Shown here in pieces: positions 1-10,600 of a stretch of DNA of 64,000 nucleotides (position 1 is its first letter; each line of letters opens with the position of its first letter). The notes beneath the pieces are model-generated. The model was not told the origin of the DNA. It did not search any database and saw only the letters and a list, made by a program, of their open reading frames with translations. The position numbers and the translations under genes were made by a program. Origin of the DNA: Progne subis subis (taxonomy: Eukaryota; Chordata; Aves; Passeriformes; Hirundinidae); the NCBI GenBank assembly GCA_022316685.1, contig JAKJHU010000155.1, positions 496,001 to 560,000 of the forward strand, written 5' to 3'.

Positions 1-13
1 CACACCTATTAAG
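1..13 (+). CDS. DDB2: DDB2 exon end (TPIK)
   Basis: The first 13 bases read ACA CCT ATT AAG (Thr-Pro-Ile-Lys) directly before a consensus GTAAGT donor at 14. In the vertebrate protein this peptide immediately precedes the ATWHP segment coded by the next exon. The window therefore starts inside an exon. It is too short for an ORF scan. Confidence 0.8.
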
Positions 14-1296
14 GTAAGTCTAAGAGGAACATCATGCTTGGTGCTAGCAGCCATCTGCAAATCAGAAATGGTCTGATTTGGTCAAGGTGCTGTACTGGTG
101 GGTGGATTATTTACACTGCTGCTGCTCCCAGTGGAGCACTGTTCCTCAGCCAGTGGGTGGGATAGAGTAAGAACTTCTCCCAATGTCAGTTGTGTGGATT
201 ATGTCCCTTTCTCTGCGCTCTCCATGACTCTGTTCTCTGATCAGGCAACGTGGCACCCTCGCTATGACCTCATTGTGGTGGGTCGCTACCCAGACCCCAA
301 GTTCCCTGGGTACACTCTGAACGAGCTGCGAACCGTGGATGTGTTCGATGGAAACACCGGTGAGATGGTTTGTCAGCTCTACGATCCAAATGCATCGGGG
401 ATCATCTCGGTGAGTTGAGCGCTGCAGCTGAAAGGGCTGTCAACAACGCTGCTCTGCCTCTGGGAAAGAGGCATGGCTTAGGGACTGGAACCATATCCAG
501 CTTACTTGTGACAGACTCAGGCTGTCATGGGATGTGGCTGCCAGCTAAAACTTCTGACTCAAGCAGGGCTAGGCCTTGGTCCTTTGTGGGGTTTTTGTGA
601 TACTCTTAGGGAACTCTGGTTTTTCCAGAGGGTTTGTTGCTGTTATATAACCTGTGGTGCTCTTATGACTTACATAAGCAGTGATGCTCTTACAGACTCT
701 TGTGTTTCCATTTTCAGCTCAATAAATTTAACCCTATGGGAGACACACTGGCTTCTGGCATGGGTAAGTAAAGAGAACTTGGGTTCTAGGCCCAGAAAAG
801 GGCTGGCTTGTTATTCCATGTGATCCATGAAGCAGTAGAAAAAAACAATGGAGGGGGGAAAGCCTTTTCCTGCAGGGCTGTACCTGTTTCCCTTTGTTTC
901 ATTTATCACATTTCCTAGGCTGCAGAGCCAAGTTTAGTCAAGCTTCTTGCAGGCTGTGTGGGATTCAGTTAGCTGGCTATAGATTTGGGTCTTAGACCTG
1001 TGACAGAAGAGACTAGGAATTACTTATATTTCTTAGTTAGATCTGTGGACACAGCATCTACAATAGCTATTTTTGCATCCTCTATACTTTGGAAATACCT
1101 TAGGAAAAGTCTTTTGAATTTCTGGCATTTAAGTGCCATAGCCTAAGGTATTATGATTGATGCAGAGTTTCTGATACGCAGCATTTAACTTTTCTTCTCA
1201 GGCTTTAATATTCTGATCTGGAACCAGGAGGAGATGGCAGCCAAGAAGCATGAACATCTTTTGAAAGCCATGACAAATGAGGAGATTGAACCGTGA
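1..1296 (+). CDS. DDB2: DDB2, DNA damage-binding protein 2, C-terminal part (partial gene)
   Basis: DDB2 is the WD40 beta-propeller subunit of UV-DDB. It binds UV photolesions in chromatin, recruits the CUL4-DDB1 ubiquitin ligase and starts global-genome nucleotide-excision repair in the nucleus. Coding segments seen are 1-13, 245-409, 718-763 and 1202-1296, joined at GT/AG junctions into one frame ending in TGA at 1294-1296. The joined reading matches the last blades of the vertebrate protein: TPIK, then [18 protein letters not shown], then VDVFDGNTG and CQLYDP, then [13 protein letters not shown], then NILIWNQEE and a short charged tail ending in EIEP. The N-terminal half, including the DDB1-binding helix-loop-helix, lies upstream of the window. 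The gene is convergent with ACP2. Identity rests on the recalled human C-terminus; I see no frameshift. Confidence 0.95.
245..409 (+). CDS. DDB2: DDB2 exon, WD40 propeller blade
   Basis: 55 whole codons after an AG acceptor at 243-244, ending before GTGAGT at 410. It reads [18 protein letters not shown], then the [20 protein letters not shown] region of a late propeller blade. Phase 0 at both ends. Confidence 0.95.
718..763 (+). CDS. DDB2: DDB2 exon, 46 nt
   Basis: Follows a TTTTCAG acceptor and ends at a GTAAGT donor at 764. It codes [15 protein letters not shown] plus the first base of a glycine codon. The NPMGDTLAS peptide is the signature of the final propeller blade. Confidence 0.92.
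1202..1296 (+). CDS. DDB2: DDB2 last coding exon
   Basis: Follows TTCTTCTCAG. It completes the split glycine codon, reads [10 protein letters not shown] and then a lysine- and glutamate-rich tail, with TGA at 1294-1296. Confidence 0.93.
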
Positions 1297-2405
1297 GAGA
1301 ACAGGGGATTGGAAGCTGGAGTTCATCCAGACATAGAGGGCAGAGGCAGGCAAACCCTGGCACAAGCAAACTCAAAACTAAGTTAATGTCTGGGGAGCTG
1401 GAGGAGATGAAAACAAAAAGCAGTAATTCTAAACTGCAGGGAAGGAAGTGAAAAGAAACGGATCTAGAGACCTGATTTAGTATTTTGATCCTTTCTGAAT
1501 CCCAGGGTACAAACTCAGTTGTTGGCAATGGGCAGTGTAAGCCGTGCAGGGAATTAGACTTTGTCCTTCCTTCCTGGATCTGAGTTGCTTCCCTGATCCT
1601 CTTGGCCTCCCTTTCTAGAAAGTTGTGTCAGTATTTGGTTCCTCCAATTGCTACTCGTTTTCTGAGGCACTAGGAAAACTTCCAAGATGTTCCTAGATCT
1701 TGCTGGAGTTACTGCTTTCAGCCTGCCATATCTGTCATCACTTGTCAGAGGTTCCCATTTCTTGTAGTCTGTAGTGGAGCAGCTCATGACAGGGTCCCCA
1801 GCCTGTTCTAGTCCAACCAACTTGAGAAACCATTTGCTAACAGGACTGATGTCCTGAAAAGATGGAACGTTCACAGGGGTGAAGTCATGGATAGCTTGGG
1901 TATCCTAGAAAACACACCAAGCTCTCCCTTATGCAAGCTTGGAAAATGTTTGTTAAGACATCAGGCTTAGCCTGTTCTCTGCTTGCAGCTGTTTAACTGG
2001 ACCACGAAGAATAGGACGCCAGAGGTCTCTGTCATTGATTGCAAGGACAGTATGGAGCTGGGCACCTACTGATTCTGTAGTTTCTATTTTCAGAGTTCTA
2101 TGCTGTTTCTTGCCAATCATTAGGTAATTTTTTTTCCCCCTGTACCTATGTGCTTCAGAATGTTTGGTAAGAGTGTTATAAAGCAGAAATGAGGGATTTC
2201 TTCTGAATACCCCTGCTCAGAGCCAAATCTCAAGACTGTTGTTATACAGTTAAGTTTTGCTTTTCCTAGTTCGTTTACAAGGCTGCCTGGGGCCTTGCTG
2301 CTGTCCGAGGTTGATGGGATAGGCTCCAGGTCTGTGCAGATTCTCCACATTCACGTTTATAGTTTTGCAATATTAATATCAATAAAATTTTGTACTAAAC
2401 TAAAA
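1297..2405 (+). other. DDB2: DDB2 3' UTR
   Basis: Sequence after the DDB2 stop with no conserved reading frame. The first AATAAA on this strand lies at 2381-2386, giving a UTR of about 1.1 kb. The end point about 20 nt after the signal is inferred. Confidence 0.6.
2381..2386 (+). terminator. Polyadenylation signal AATAAA, DDB2
   Basis: Canonical hexamer, the first on the plus strand after the DDB2 stop, with a G/T-rich stretch (gtggctgctttgagg) about 35 nt downstream. Other plus-strand AATAAA hexamers at 3396-3401 and about 3555 could serve longer transcripts. Confidence 0.6.
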
Positions 2406-4379
2406 TTCTTTGATAGAGTGGCTGCTTTGAGGATACTGCTGAACTGCTTTTGTTCTGAGAAGTTTGAGACCTTTCTACAGGAAGGCTATGAGACGTACAA
2501 CTGTGGTAGAAGTACCAGTCATAGTTGTGGTCTGCAGCACCCCTCCAAGGTGCACAGGATGCATCATCAGCTGTATCTGTGCATAGTTGCTGCAGTCAAA
2601 ACCAGTTTATGTCAAAACTCCCTGTGTGATGTGTGGGATTGTGAAACAGGGAATTCCTTCGGGGGGTATGCTGCAGTAAATTCTGCCTGCTTTCCAACAC
2701 TGAGCACACTGGTGCTAACCCTGTGAACTCCTAGACAAGAAGAGGAGTAGAGTTCAGTGCGAAATTGATTTTAATTATGAAATGCATTGGAACAAGTACA
2801 GAAAGTAATTCACAGTCAAAAATGTCTAAATCATCATAGAAACCTTTCCTCTGTGTGTGCAAAATTCGGTGCCTTTAAAAATAACAGGTCTGGTCCTCTT
2901 AAATGCACTTTCTATTACCTCTTTCTTATGCCTGTTCTCACAGGCAGTAGCTTTTTCTTTATGACTGTCTTGTTCTGCAGGAGACCTAGTCTGTATCTTC
3001 AGAGGACACAAAGGTGAGAAAGATGCTGAGAACAGCAAGCTGCTTCTGCTGATTTAGAGTTCCCATGCTGGCAGATGCTGATTACGGTGTGGAGAAAAGT
3101 CCCTATGGTACTCCTTAGGGGGAACAAAAGAAAATTTTTGTAACCTAAGAACTGGCTTCTGCATCCAAGACGGGAAGGGAACTGCACCAGAAAGGGAAGT
3201 AAAAGTAGGAAGTGAATGTGCAGTATCACCATGTGAAGAGCCTGTGATTCTGGTGCCTACTGCAGTCTCTCATTTTCTGCCAAAAACTACAAGACAGGTG
3301 CTGAGCACTTGGTGTAAAGGTTTCTGCAGCAGCTGCAGTGCGTAGAGAGGCCAGGCTGGAGAATCACACTTTGGACAAAATGCCCAAGTGTGACAAATAA
3401 AGGAATCCACAGTCACCTGCCAACGCTGATCCTTAACATTTGCTTGTTCATCTAATGGGGAAGACAGGAAGAAAAACTACAGAACAGCATTTAATCTAGT
3501 CTTAGGTAAACAGCTCTGCTACATCTCTTAATTGCAGCATAAAAAGGTTCTGCTAATAAAGCATTTCCTTGGGCTGAAATCTGGACTGCCTGGAGCACTG
3601 GATACTCCCTTTAATAAGTCTTTGAAGTTCAGACATAGGAAGTAAAATTTAGACTTGGGATCTTTAGACAGAAACAAAATCTCTTATCTAGGGCACCTTT
3701 TCTTTCTAGAGTCAACATTGCACAAGAAATTCTGTGGGTTTGCTTCTGTCTCAGGAATTGCTCTCCCTCATGAAGCTCTTAGAACTTCTTTGGGTTCTAC
3801 TCTGATTCTACTCTGAGCAAAATCCTAGGATTGATTGAAAACTGCTAGGTTTTCAGTCTTGTCCTGATTTCAATACAGTCCTCTCTTGACCCACAATGTG
3901 AAGAGGGGGGAAAAAACCCACTTGCCAGCAGCAACTACCTGACAGCAAACTCAAGAAACATTTTTACATGCTTCCCATCATCTGCAGCAGTTCCCTCTGC
4001 GTGGACAGTAGATGAGTCTGGGTGCATTGTTGGTGAGCTGCACCCTCAGCTCAAGCCCAGCCTTTCCACCATCAGCAGCCCTGTGGTGTGAGGGAAAAGC
4101 GCTCCAAGCAGGTTGATCCTGAAGAGAAATGCAACTGGATGTGGCAGCTGCTGGAGGCCCAAGCGTCTCTGCCACAGTCATGGTGAGTGGTAACATTTGC
4201 AGTCACTTGAAAGGAGGAAAACTTGAAACTGGCCATGTTGGGAATCCCAGACTGGGTAAGCTGTATGAGGACCAGGGCACCACACAATATATTGGCCTCA
4301 AAGTTAAGGTGTCATTTCCTTAGAGTAGCAAAGTTCATTTTCTCAGTTCTTTATAAAGGATGCCACCTTTAGAAAGCAT
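2406..4379. other. Convergent intergenic gap DDB2 / ACP2
   Basis: About 2 kb between the inferred 3' ends of DDB2 (+) and ACP2 (-). I see no conserved protein, RNA gene or recognisable transposon here. Open frames are short and random-looking. Alternative poly(A) sites on the plus strand at 3396 and about 3555 would extend DDB2 into the gap. Confidence 0.5.
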
Positions 4380-4513
4380 CCAGAAATCAAGTCCAGCTTT
4401 ATTCTGGGAAGTAAAGGCCAAAACAGAAGAATGCTGAGTAACTGAAGGTGCCCAATCATCCTTTGGGGCAACACAGCTCCCTCCTACTGCCTGGGAAGGA
4501 GTTGAAGCAACTG
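4380..4513 (-). other. ACP2: ACP2 3' UTR
   Basis: Short untranslated end after the ACP2 stop, inferred from the AATAAA at 4403-4398 on the minus strand. The cleavage point is not visible. Confidence 0.55.
4398..4403 (-). terminator. Polyadenylation signal AATAAA, ACP2
   Basis: TTTATT on the plus strand reads AATAAA on the minus strand, the first after the ACP2 stop. Confidence 0.6.
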
Positions 4514-4650
4514 TCAGGCCTGCTCTTCTCCTTCATTGGAAACGTGCCGGTAGCCAGGGGGCTGGGACTGTATGCGAAAGAGCACAGTCAAGAGGAGAAT
4601 AATAAGGAGAAGGAGAATCGATCCACACACAGCCAAACCCACAAAGAGTT
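4514..4650 (-). CDS. ACP2: ACP2 exon 11: membrane helix and sorting tail
   Basis: 137 nt ending in TGA (plus-strand TCA at 4514-4516). It codes a leucine- and isoleucine-rich helix, [20 protein letters not shown], then a 20-residue cytosolic tail with PPGYRHV and an acidic end. The stop lies about 110 nt before an AATAAA. Confidence 0.95.
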
Positions 4651-7600
4651 CTGTAAGGGAGAAAATAAGTGGTCAGTATGGTATCATCCAAACTTTCCCC
4701 TTCTGCCACACTCTGTTCAAGCCTGGCCTCACCTGTGTCATGCATGCTGCTCGATACCTTGCATTCTTGTTCCCAGTCCTGGGGAACAACAGGATCTGTA
4801 AGTTCCAAGAATCTTTGCAATGGGCATTTATGCTGACAGCCAGGGATTGTCAGTGGGAAGGGTTCCTTCCCACTCTCATTCCGGTAAAACATCTCCACAG
4901 AAAAGTTACTGAAAATGAAACACAAGATGTTTTTTTTCCTCAAGTTGAAGTCATCCCTTCCCAAAAACTCAGATGTGCACACCCTTTCCTTTATTCTGGT
5001 GGTAAGTTTTCCTCATGAGAGTCTGCCACTAGGAGCAATCTTGCACACCCCGAGAGTGGAGCCTAGCCTAGGTATCTAACCCTTGAGGTGAAATCACAGC
5101 AGCCGTCTTTACTGCAGCCCTCACCCATCATCCTCTTGGTACAGTTCAAATAAATGACATGAGGCGTATGGTGCTTGGATCTTGTTGTAGACATCTAGAG
5201 CCATCTGCAGTGCCACAAGTGTGGTGTCATGCTGAGAAAGAGGGAAAAAAACTGAATCAGTCACCCTTAGGGATGTGGCAGAGCAGCTCAGACCATACCA
5301 GTAACGGACAAGGCAGTGCTGAGGGGACGTCACCTTTGTAACTTCCATCTGGAAAATGGGAGAGGAACTGTACTGCTAGAACAGTGGTCTGTGATGGTGC
5401 CAGAGAAGGGGAGGAAGTGAAACAGCCATATATATCCTGCACTGTTTTTTAAGAATTACTCTCTGGAGAGCAGTTTGTAAGAGATGCTTGATTTTCCAGG
5501 CAGTAGGCTGCTGGAAAGGGGAGACAACTGTATCCATACCTCTGAAACATCACATTTGAGTAGCATCAACCCATCTAGCAAATAGAGCAGTGGCTCCCCA
5601 AAGTCTGCCAGTCTAATTCATGAGCCTGAGCTAACAGGAACAAGGAGAATTTTGGGAATTTTCCTCAGGGATCCCAGAGGAACGATGCCAGATACTGCAT
5701 CTCCCATCCAGTCAGAAGCAAAGATGCATGTCCTGATCACTGCATGGGCTGTAGGGAAGCTAGAAAGGATTAAAACTATCACCAAGCCTGAATCCCCTGT
5801 AAGCAGGAGGAGATGGCTAAAAGCCAGCCCCAGCTCTAACTTACCGCTGAATAGACAAGTAGTTTTAGGTTCTGATGGGCAGAAACATTTGCTGCTTTGG
5901 TTAGATTTTTCCTTATGTGATCCACCAGGACCCCTGAGGAAAGAGAACAGCTGCTAAGAGGCAAAAGCCAGACAGAGCAGCACGAGGCTCCCTCCCTGGT
6001 GTACTCACCGCCTTGCAGACGAGCTTTTTCTACCCGATTGTGGATCCCAAACAGAAATTCAAACCCAAAGTCTTTTAGTTCCTTCAAGTGAGCCATGACA
6101 TCTGGAGTTACCCATCCAGGCAAATCCATTTTGTGTGCTTGCTAGAAAGAGAAACAGAATATTCATGTGCAGGTAGCACAGGTCACAGATTAAACAGAGA
6201 AGGGCAGGGTGTCTGGAGACCTGCCCATACTGCTGCTGCTTTCCTACACTACTTTAAATATGTAATATGCCCCTTTCCTATTTGTGCTCCTGACCTCACA
6301 CTGCTACACTGCATACAAAGAATCTATGTGGGTTTTGATGTTTCAGAAAACAGTAATGAGAAGAATAAAGATTGCAACCTAGGACCTACATTTCTGTGAA
6401 AGCACAGCTGGAATACAAGGTTATGTTGAAATTGATACAATAATCTTAGGGCATTGACTTTACATGTGACTGGTTCTGCCCTGCAGATGGCATGTGGTCA
6501 AAGAAAAAAAATACAGATAAGCGAGTGAACACAAATTCAGGGTTGCTGGTGCACCTGCATCTGTTTCCCCAGGGGTTCTGAGGGCCACTGAAAGACACTG
6601 GACAAAGTTAGCAAGCGCTCTGTGGCTGTAACAGTGTCATGCACCACTGACAAAGCCCTGTACTCCAACCCAGGAGCCCAAGAACTGGAAACCAAGAGAA
6701 GGATTTACTTTACAGCCAGCCCATTACATGTAAGGATTAGTTATAATGGCAGACAAACAGCAGTTGTGGTTTCCCAGCATTACTGAGAACAATTTTCTTT
6801 ACCACATCCCATTAGACTTCCATAAGTTGAGGCTGAATATCCTTAAGGGCCCATTCTGTCTGAGCACTTCAGAGAAATTCCATCAGCAGCTTAAATATTT
6901 AGTTAGTTCTTCATTAATTTACAAAGAGAATAGACAGTAAGTTCAGCTATTTCTTGGACTTTTTTATTGTCTCCATCCAGATAGTAGAATGACTCTACTG
7001 GCTCAGGTGAGAAAAACAATCCTCTTCAGGGCACTTTTTGCATGACTTACTAAAAAGGAGGAAGACCAAAGGAGCTGAAGAGAGCAATCAGCCTGAGGGT
7101 ACAGTTCTGAGTGAGAAATACTCTTTCCTTAACCACATTCTGGTTTTGCTTTGGGACTGTGGGCTGTTCTCCAAGTTTGTGGGGTTTACGGTGGTTGTCA
7201 GCTGGCCTTCCAGGCCCAATCTGCAAACTCATTAAGTGACTCCTGAAAATGAAGATCTGAAATTTTTGATCCCTCTGACCATTTTGTTCCCAACAGAATT
7301 TGATTCACTGTGATTGTTACAAGACAGGAAATCAGGTTTGTGGTACAAAGGCTAAATTCACATAGTACAATACAGCTCTGGACTGGAATAATCTCAGCTT
7401 GCAGCAACCCAAGCTGCTACTTTACATAGCAAAGTGCAATTCCCTGCTGATTTATCCTTTACACCCCCAAAATAGTGCACACCACTCTACACCACTGCCA
7501 GTGAGTGAAGCAGTCTTGCACATCCATAGAATTAATGTGACACTGTCAAAATGCTTTGGTTTACTGTGACCATAATTCAAGAAATAATTCACTAGTTTGA

Positions 7601-10600
7601 CATGAAAGATGTCCTTAATTTACTTCATCATGCTGTACACTGAGAAACTTGTGTGTAACAACTCTAAGTCTCCTGGATATGTGACCTTTAGTTTAGCATT
7701 ATCACAGCACAGCTAACCCAATTTCTGATTTTGTTTAAGTCTTCATGAGATGTGCTTTCAACAGGAATCAACTCAAATAGAGTTTGGTGCCCCCATCCCA
7801 AACAGTAAAGGGTAACATCTGTCTCTAGAGTCTTTCTTTGACAAAGGACCTTAAAACAGGTCAAAACCAGATGTGAGTGAACCCCACTTAACTTAGGATA
7901 GCATTATTTTCTTTTAGATATGGCATTAACTGAAGTACAGAAAGTAAAATGATTTAAAGAAAGATAGAGGTAGCACCAGGAATAGTCCTAATTAAGGTCC
8001 CAACTTAAATAATAGTGTTTCTTCAGTTTGCAGAGATCTCATTTTTACGCTATTTGACTTAGGCTTGTCCTGAGAGATCTAAAGATTTCAGATTTCAGTC
8101 ATTTTCTAGTGATTTTCAAGAGATACTTATTATGCAGGTGGGACTTTTTCTGACTCTGACATGATATATATCTGAGCTACAGAGTGGGAGGTTATAGGGT
8201 GCAAAACCAGGTAATTCTTGGCACATGCCTCTAGTGAGAAGGAACTGTTATTATTCTGAAATTAGAACATTACTTCTGATTGTAGGATGAGAAGCTGTTT
8301 CATGGGATTTTGTAAAATAATTTCCATTAAATCCAGTGAATCCTACAGACCAGATTCCAGTGGGTAGACGATGATGACCAGACTTACTTCACAGAACAGT
8401 GTGTCATACACACTCCATACACTCTCAAGAGAGATATTCCGGATCCCAGTCTCCTTTGCCACCATCTGCAGGAATTGCTGTAGGTTGGAGAAAAGAGGAA
8501 GGCCTTCAATTTTCTAATCTCATACTGTATTATATGCACTAGTATCTCTTCCCTTTTCAGAGCTCTGATTATACAGAGGTGATACCTACAAGCCTAGAAC
8601 CACTTTATCTCTTGCAGACAATCACTTACCCAATTCTCTTTGGTCTTATTTATGTATTCTGCTGAGTGCCGTGTTTCAGTCTGTAGCTGTTCATACCGCG
8701 GACAAGGGGCCAAAGGGAACTTCAGGAGCTGGGCAGAGACAAGAGCAGCCAGATCACCAAGAATGCTGGAGTACAGAATTTGCAGTAAACACGCACAACT
8801 GTAATGAAACCCTGACTGCGTCTATAAACAGTCTCAAGTACTGCCTGCTGACATACTCCAGACCATGTGTTGGGTGTTGCACCCGACATGTTGAGTGAAC
8901 CCAGCCCCTGAATTTTCTCATCTTTTCTTGAAAATAAGGAAAGCTCTGCAAGGTAGGTCCCAGGAGAAGTTCCAGACAATGTGAATCAAGACTAGCAGAT
9001 ATTTTGGGACACTACACTACTTAAGTAGTCAATACATATCTTTGAGATGAACTTACCCTTTCGTCAGACTCGGGCACTGTGTGCACAGGGATAGGCTGCC
9101 AGGAGATGTTAGGGTTGAACATCTCTTTTCCTTCTGGGGGATAGAGGCCTGCTAGATTGGCCTCTGCACTCATCAGCGTCCGATCGCAGTCCGTGCTGCG
9201 GATGAAGATCTGCCAGGACAGGACAGTGCACCATTACTAACACTGCTGCAAGCGGAGATGCTCAGGCACAGCACTCGCCCAGGAACGCTGCCAAGCGCCC
9301 TGCAGCTGCTCACGGACAACGGGGGAAAGCAGTCGAAGGCACCAAGCCTGCTGATGCTAGCCTGGACAAAACTCTAAGGACACACACAAGGACAATCTGC
9401 TGTCTAGTACTGGAGCTCTCTGGTCTGGACCAGGTGCACTGTGCAGAGGTTAGAGACAGAAAGGAGTCTGAGCCAGAGAAGAGGAAAACAAAGATGCAGA
9501 AAACTATGGGCACAGATAAGAAATGCACTATTTTTGCAGAGCAGGACTGAGGCAAACTCCTGCATTCTTTTGTCAGTTCTAGGAATGCCTGACTGTGCTC
9601 AGGAAAAGAAATGGCTTCTTCAAGCCTCAGTTTCTCCATCTGAGAAACAAAGACAAGAGTGATTTGACTAACAGGACAGTAAACAAAAACAGGGAGGGCT
9701 GGGATTTTATCTGATCATTGTGGGCTCTTGGCATTAATGGGCCAAGATTTGACTATTCTAGAGCTCAGAAGAGAGATATCTGAGCCAGAAAAAAGGAGAA
9801 ACGAGAAAAATACAGCAATATTCAGAAGGTCAAAATGGTAAAATTTAAGTATTCTGGTATCTGTGTGCTGAAAACAGTTAAGGGGAAACTGGAGGGAAAC
9901 CAGTGATAAAACAAGAGGAACAACAGGAAATCATAAAAGAATGTCCCAGGAAACAGCATGTTTGGTCCAAAACAACAACAAAAAGCCTGAAGTATGAAAT
10001 ATGTAGAGATTTTTTTTTTTTTAATGTTAGGAGAGAAACATAATATATATATACTCTATATATAATCTCCCTCACGTGAAGCATACCTCAGAAACTTTAT
10101 AGTCACAGGTCTTTTCTCTGAAATCAATGTCTGCCCACTTTTACATCTTAACTGTGGCTTGAAAAAACTGACCCTGTACTCATTAGACAGGTTTGCTTTT
10201 ATCCTTGGTAACTGAAGAAATAAAAAGGAAATATTTTAAAAGATAAGGACCTAATTCTAGAAGGATCATAAAAACCCCAAGCAATTAAGCCCTGAGTGTA
10301 CATGCTTTCTTCAGCACCTTTTGCCAGGCTCCAGCTTGTCGCTGAGTCAGGTGACAGACGGTCATATGGGTGTCACCCAGAGGCAACACTTCTTACAAGG
10401 GACGTTGCTCAACTTGAGCAAGGGTTCAGGCTTGGTTAGCAGAACAGCTTTCGTTTGCACATGTCTTGGTTTGCTTTTCTTTCTCAAGCAAGAGAAGGAA
10501 AACAGTTTCAACTTGCAGAAGTTGTATAAGAGTGAAGTATGTTTAGAAAGGAACTACTAAGCATAGTTAAAGCATCTGTGTTTCAGCCAATGCTGGAAGT

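Noticed and set aside
2295..2726. 143-codon plus-strand ORF across the DDB2 3' end
   Set aside because: Spans the poly(A) signal, shows no domain, and looks like chance.
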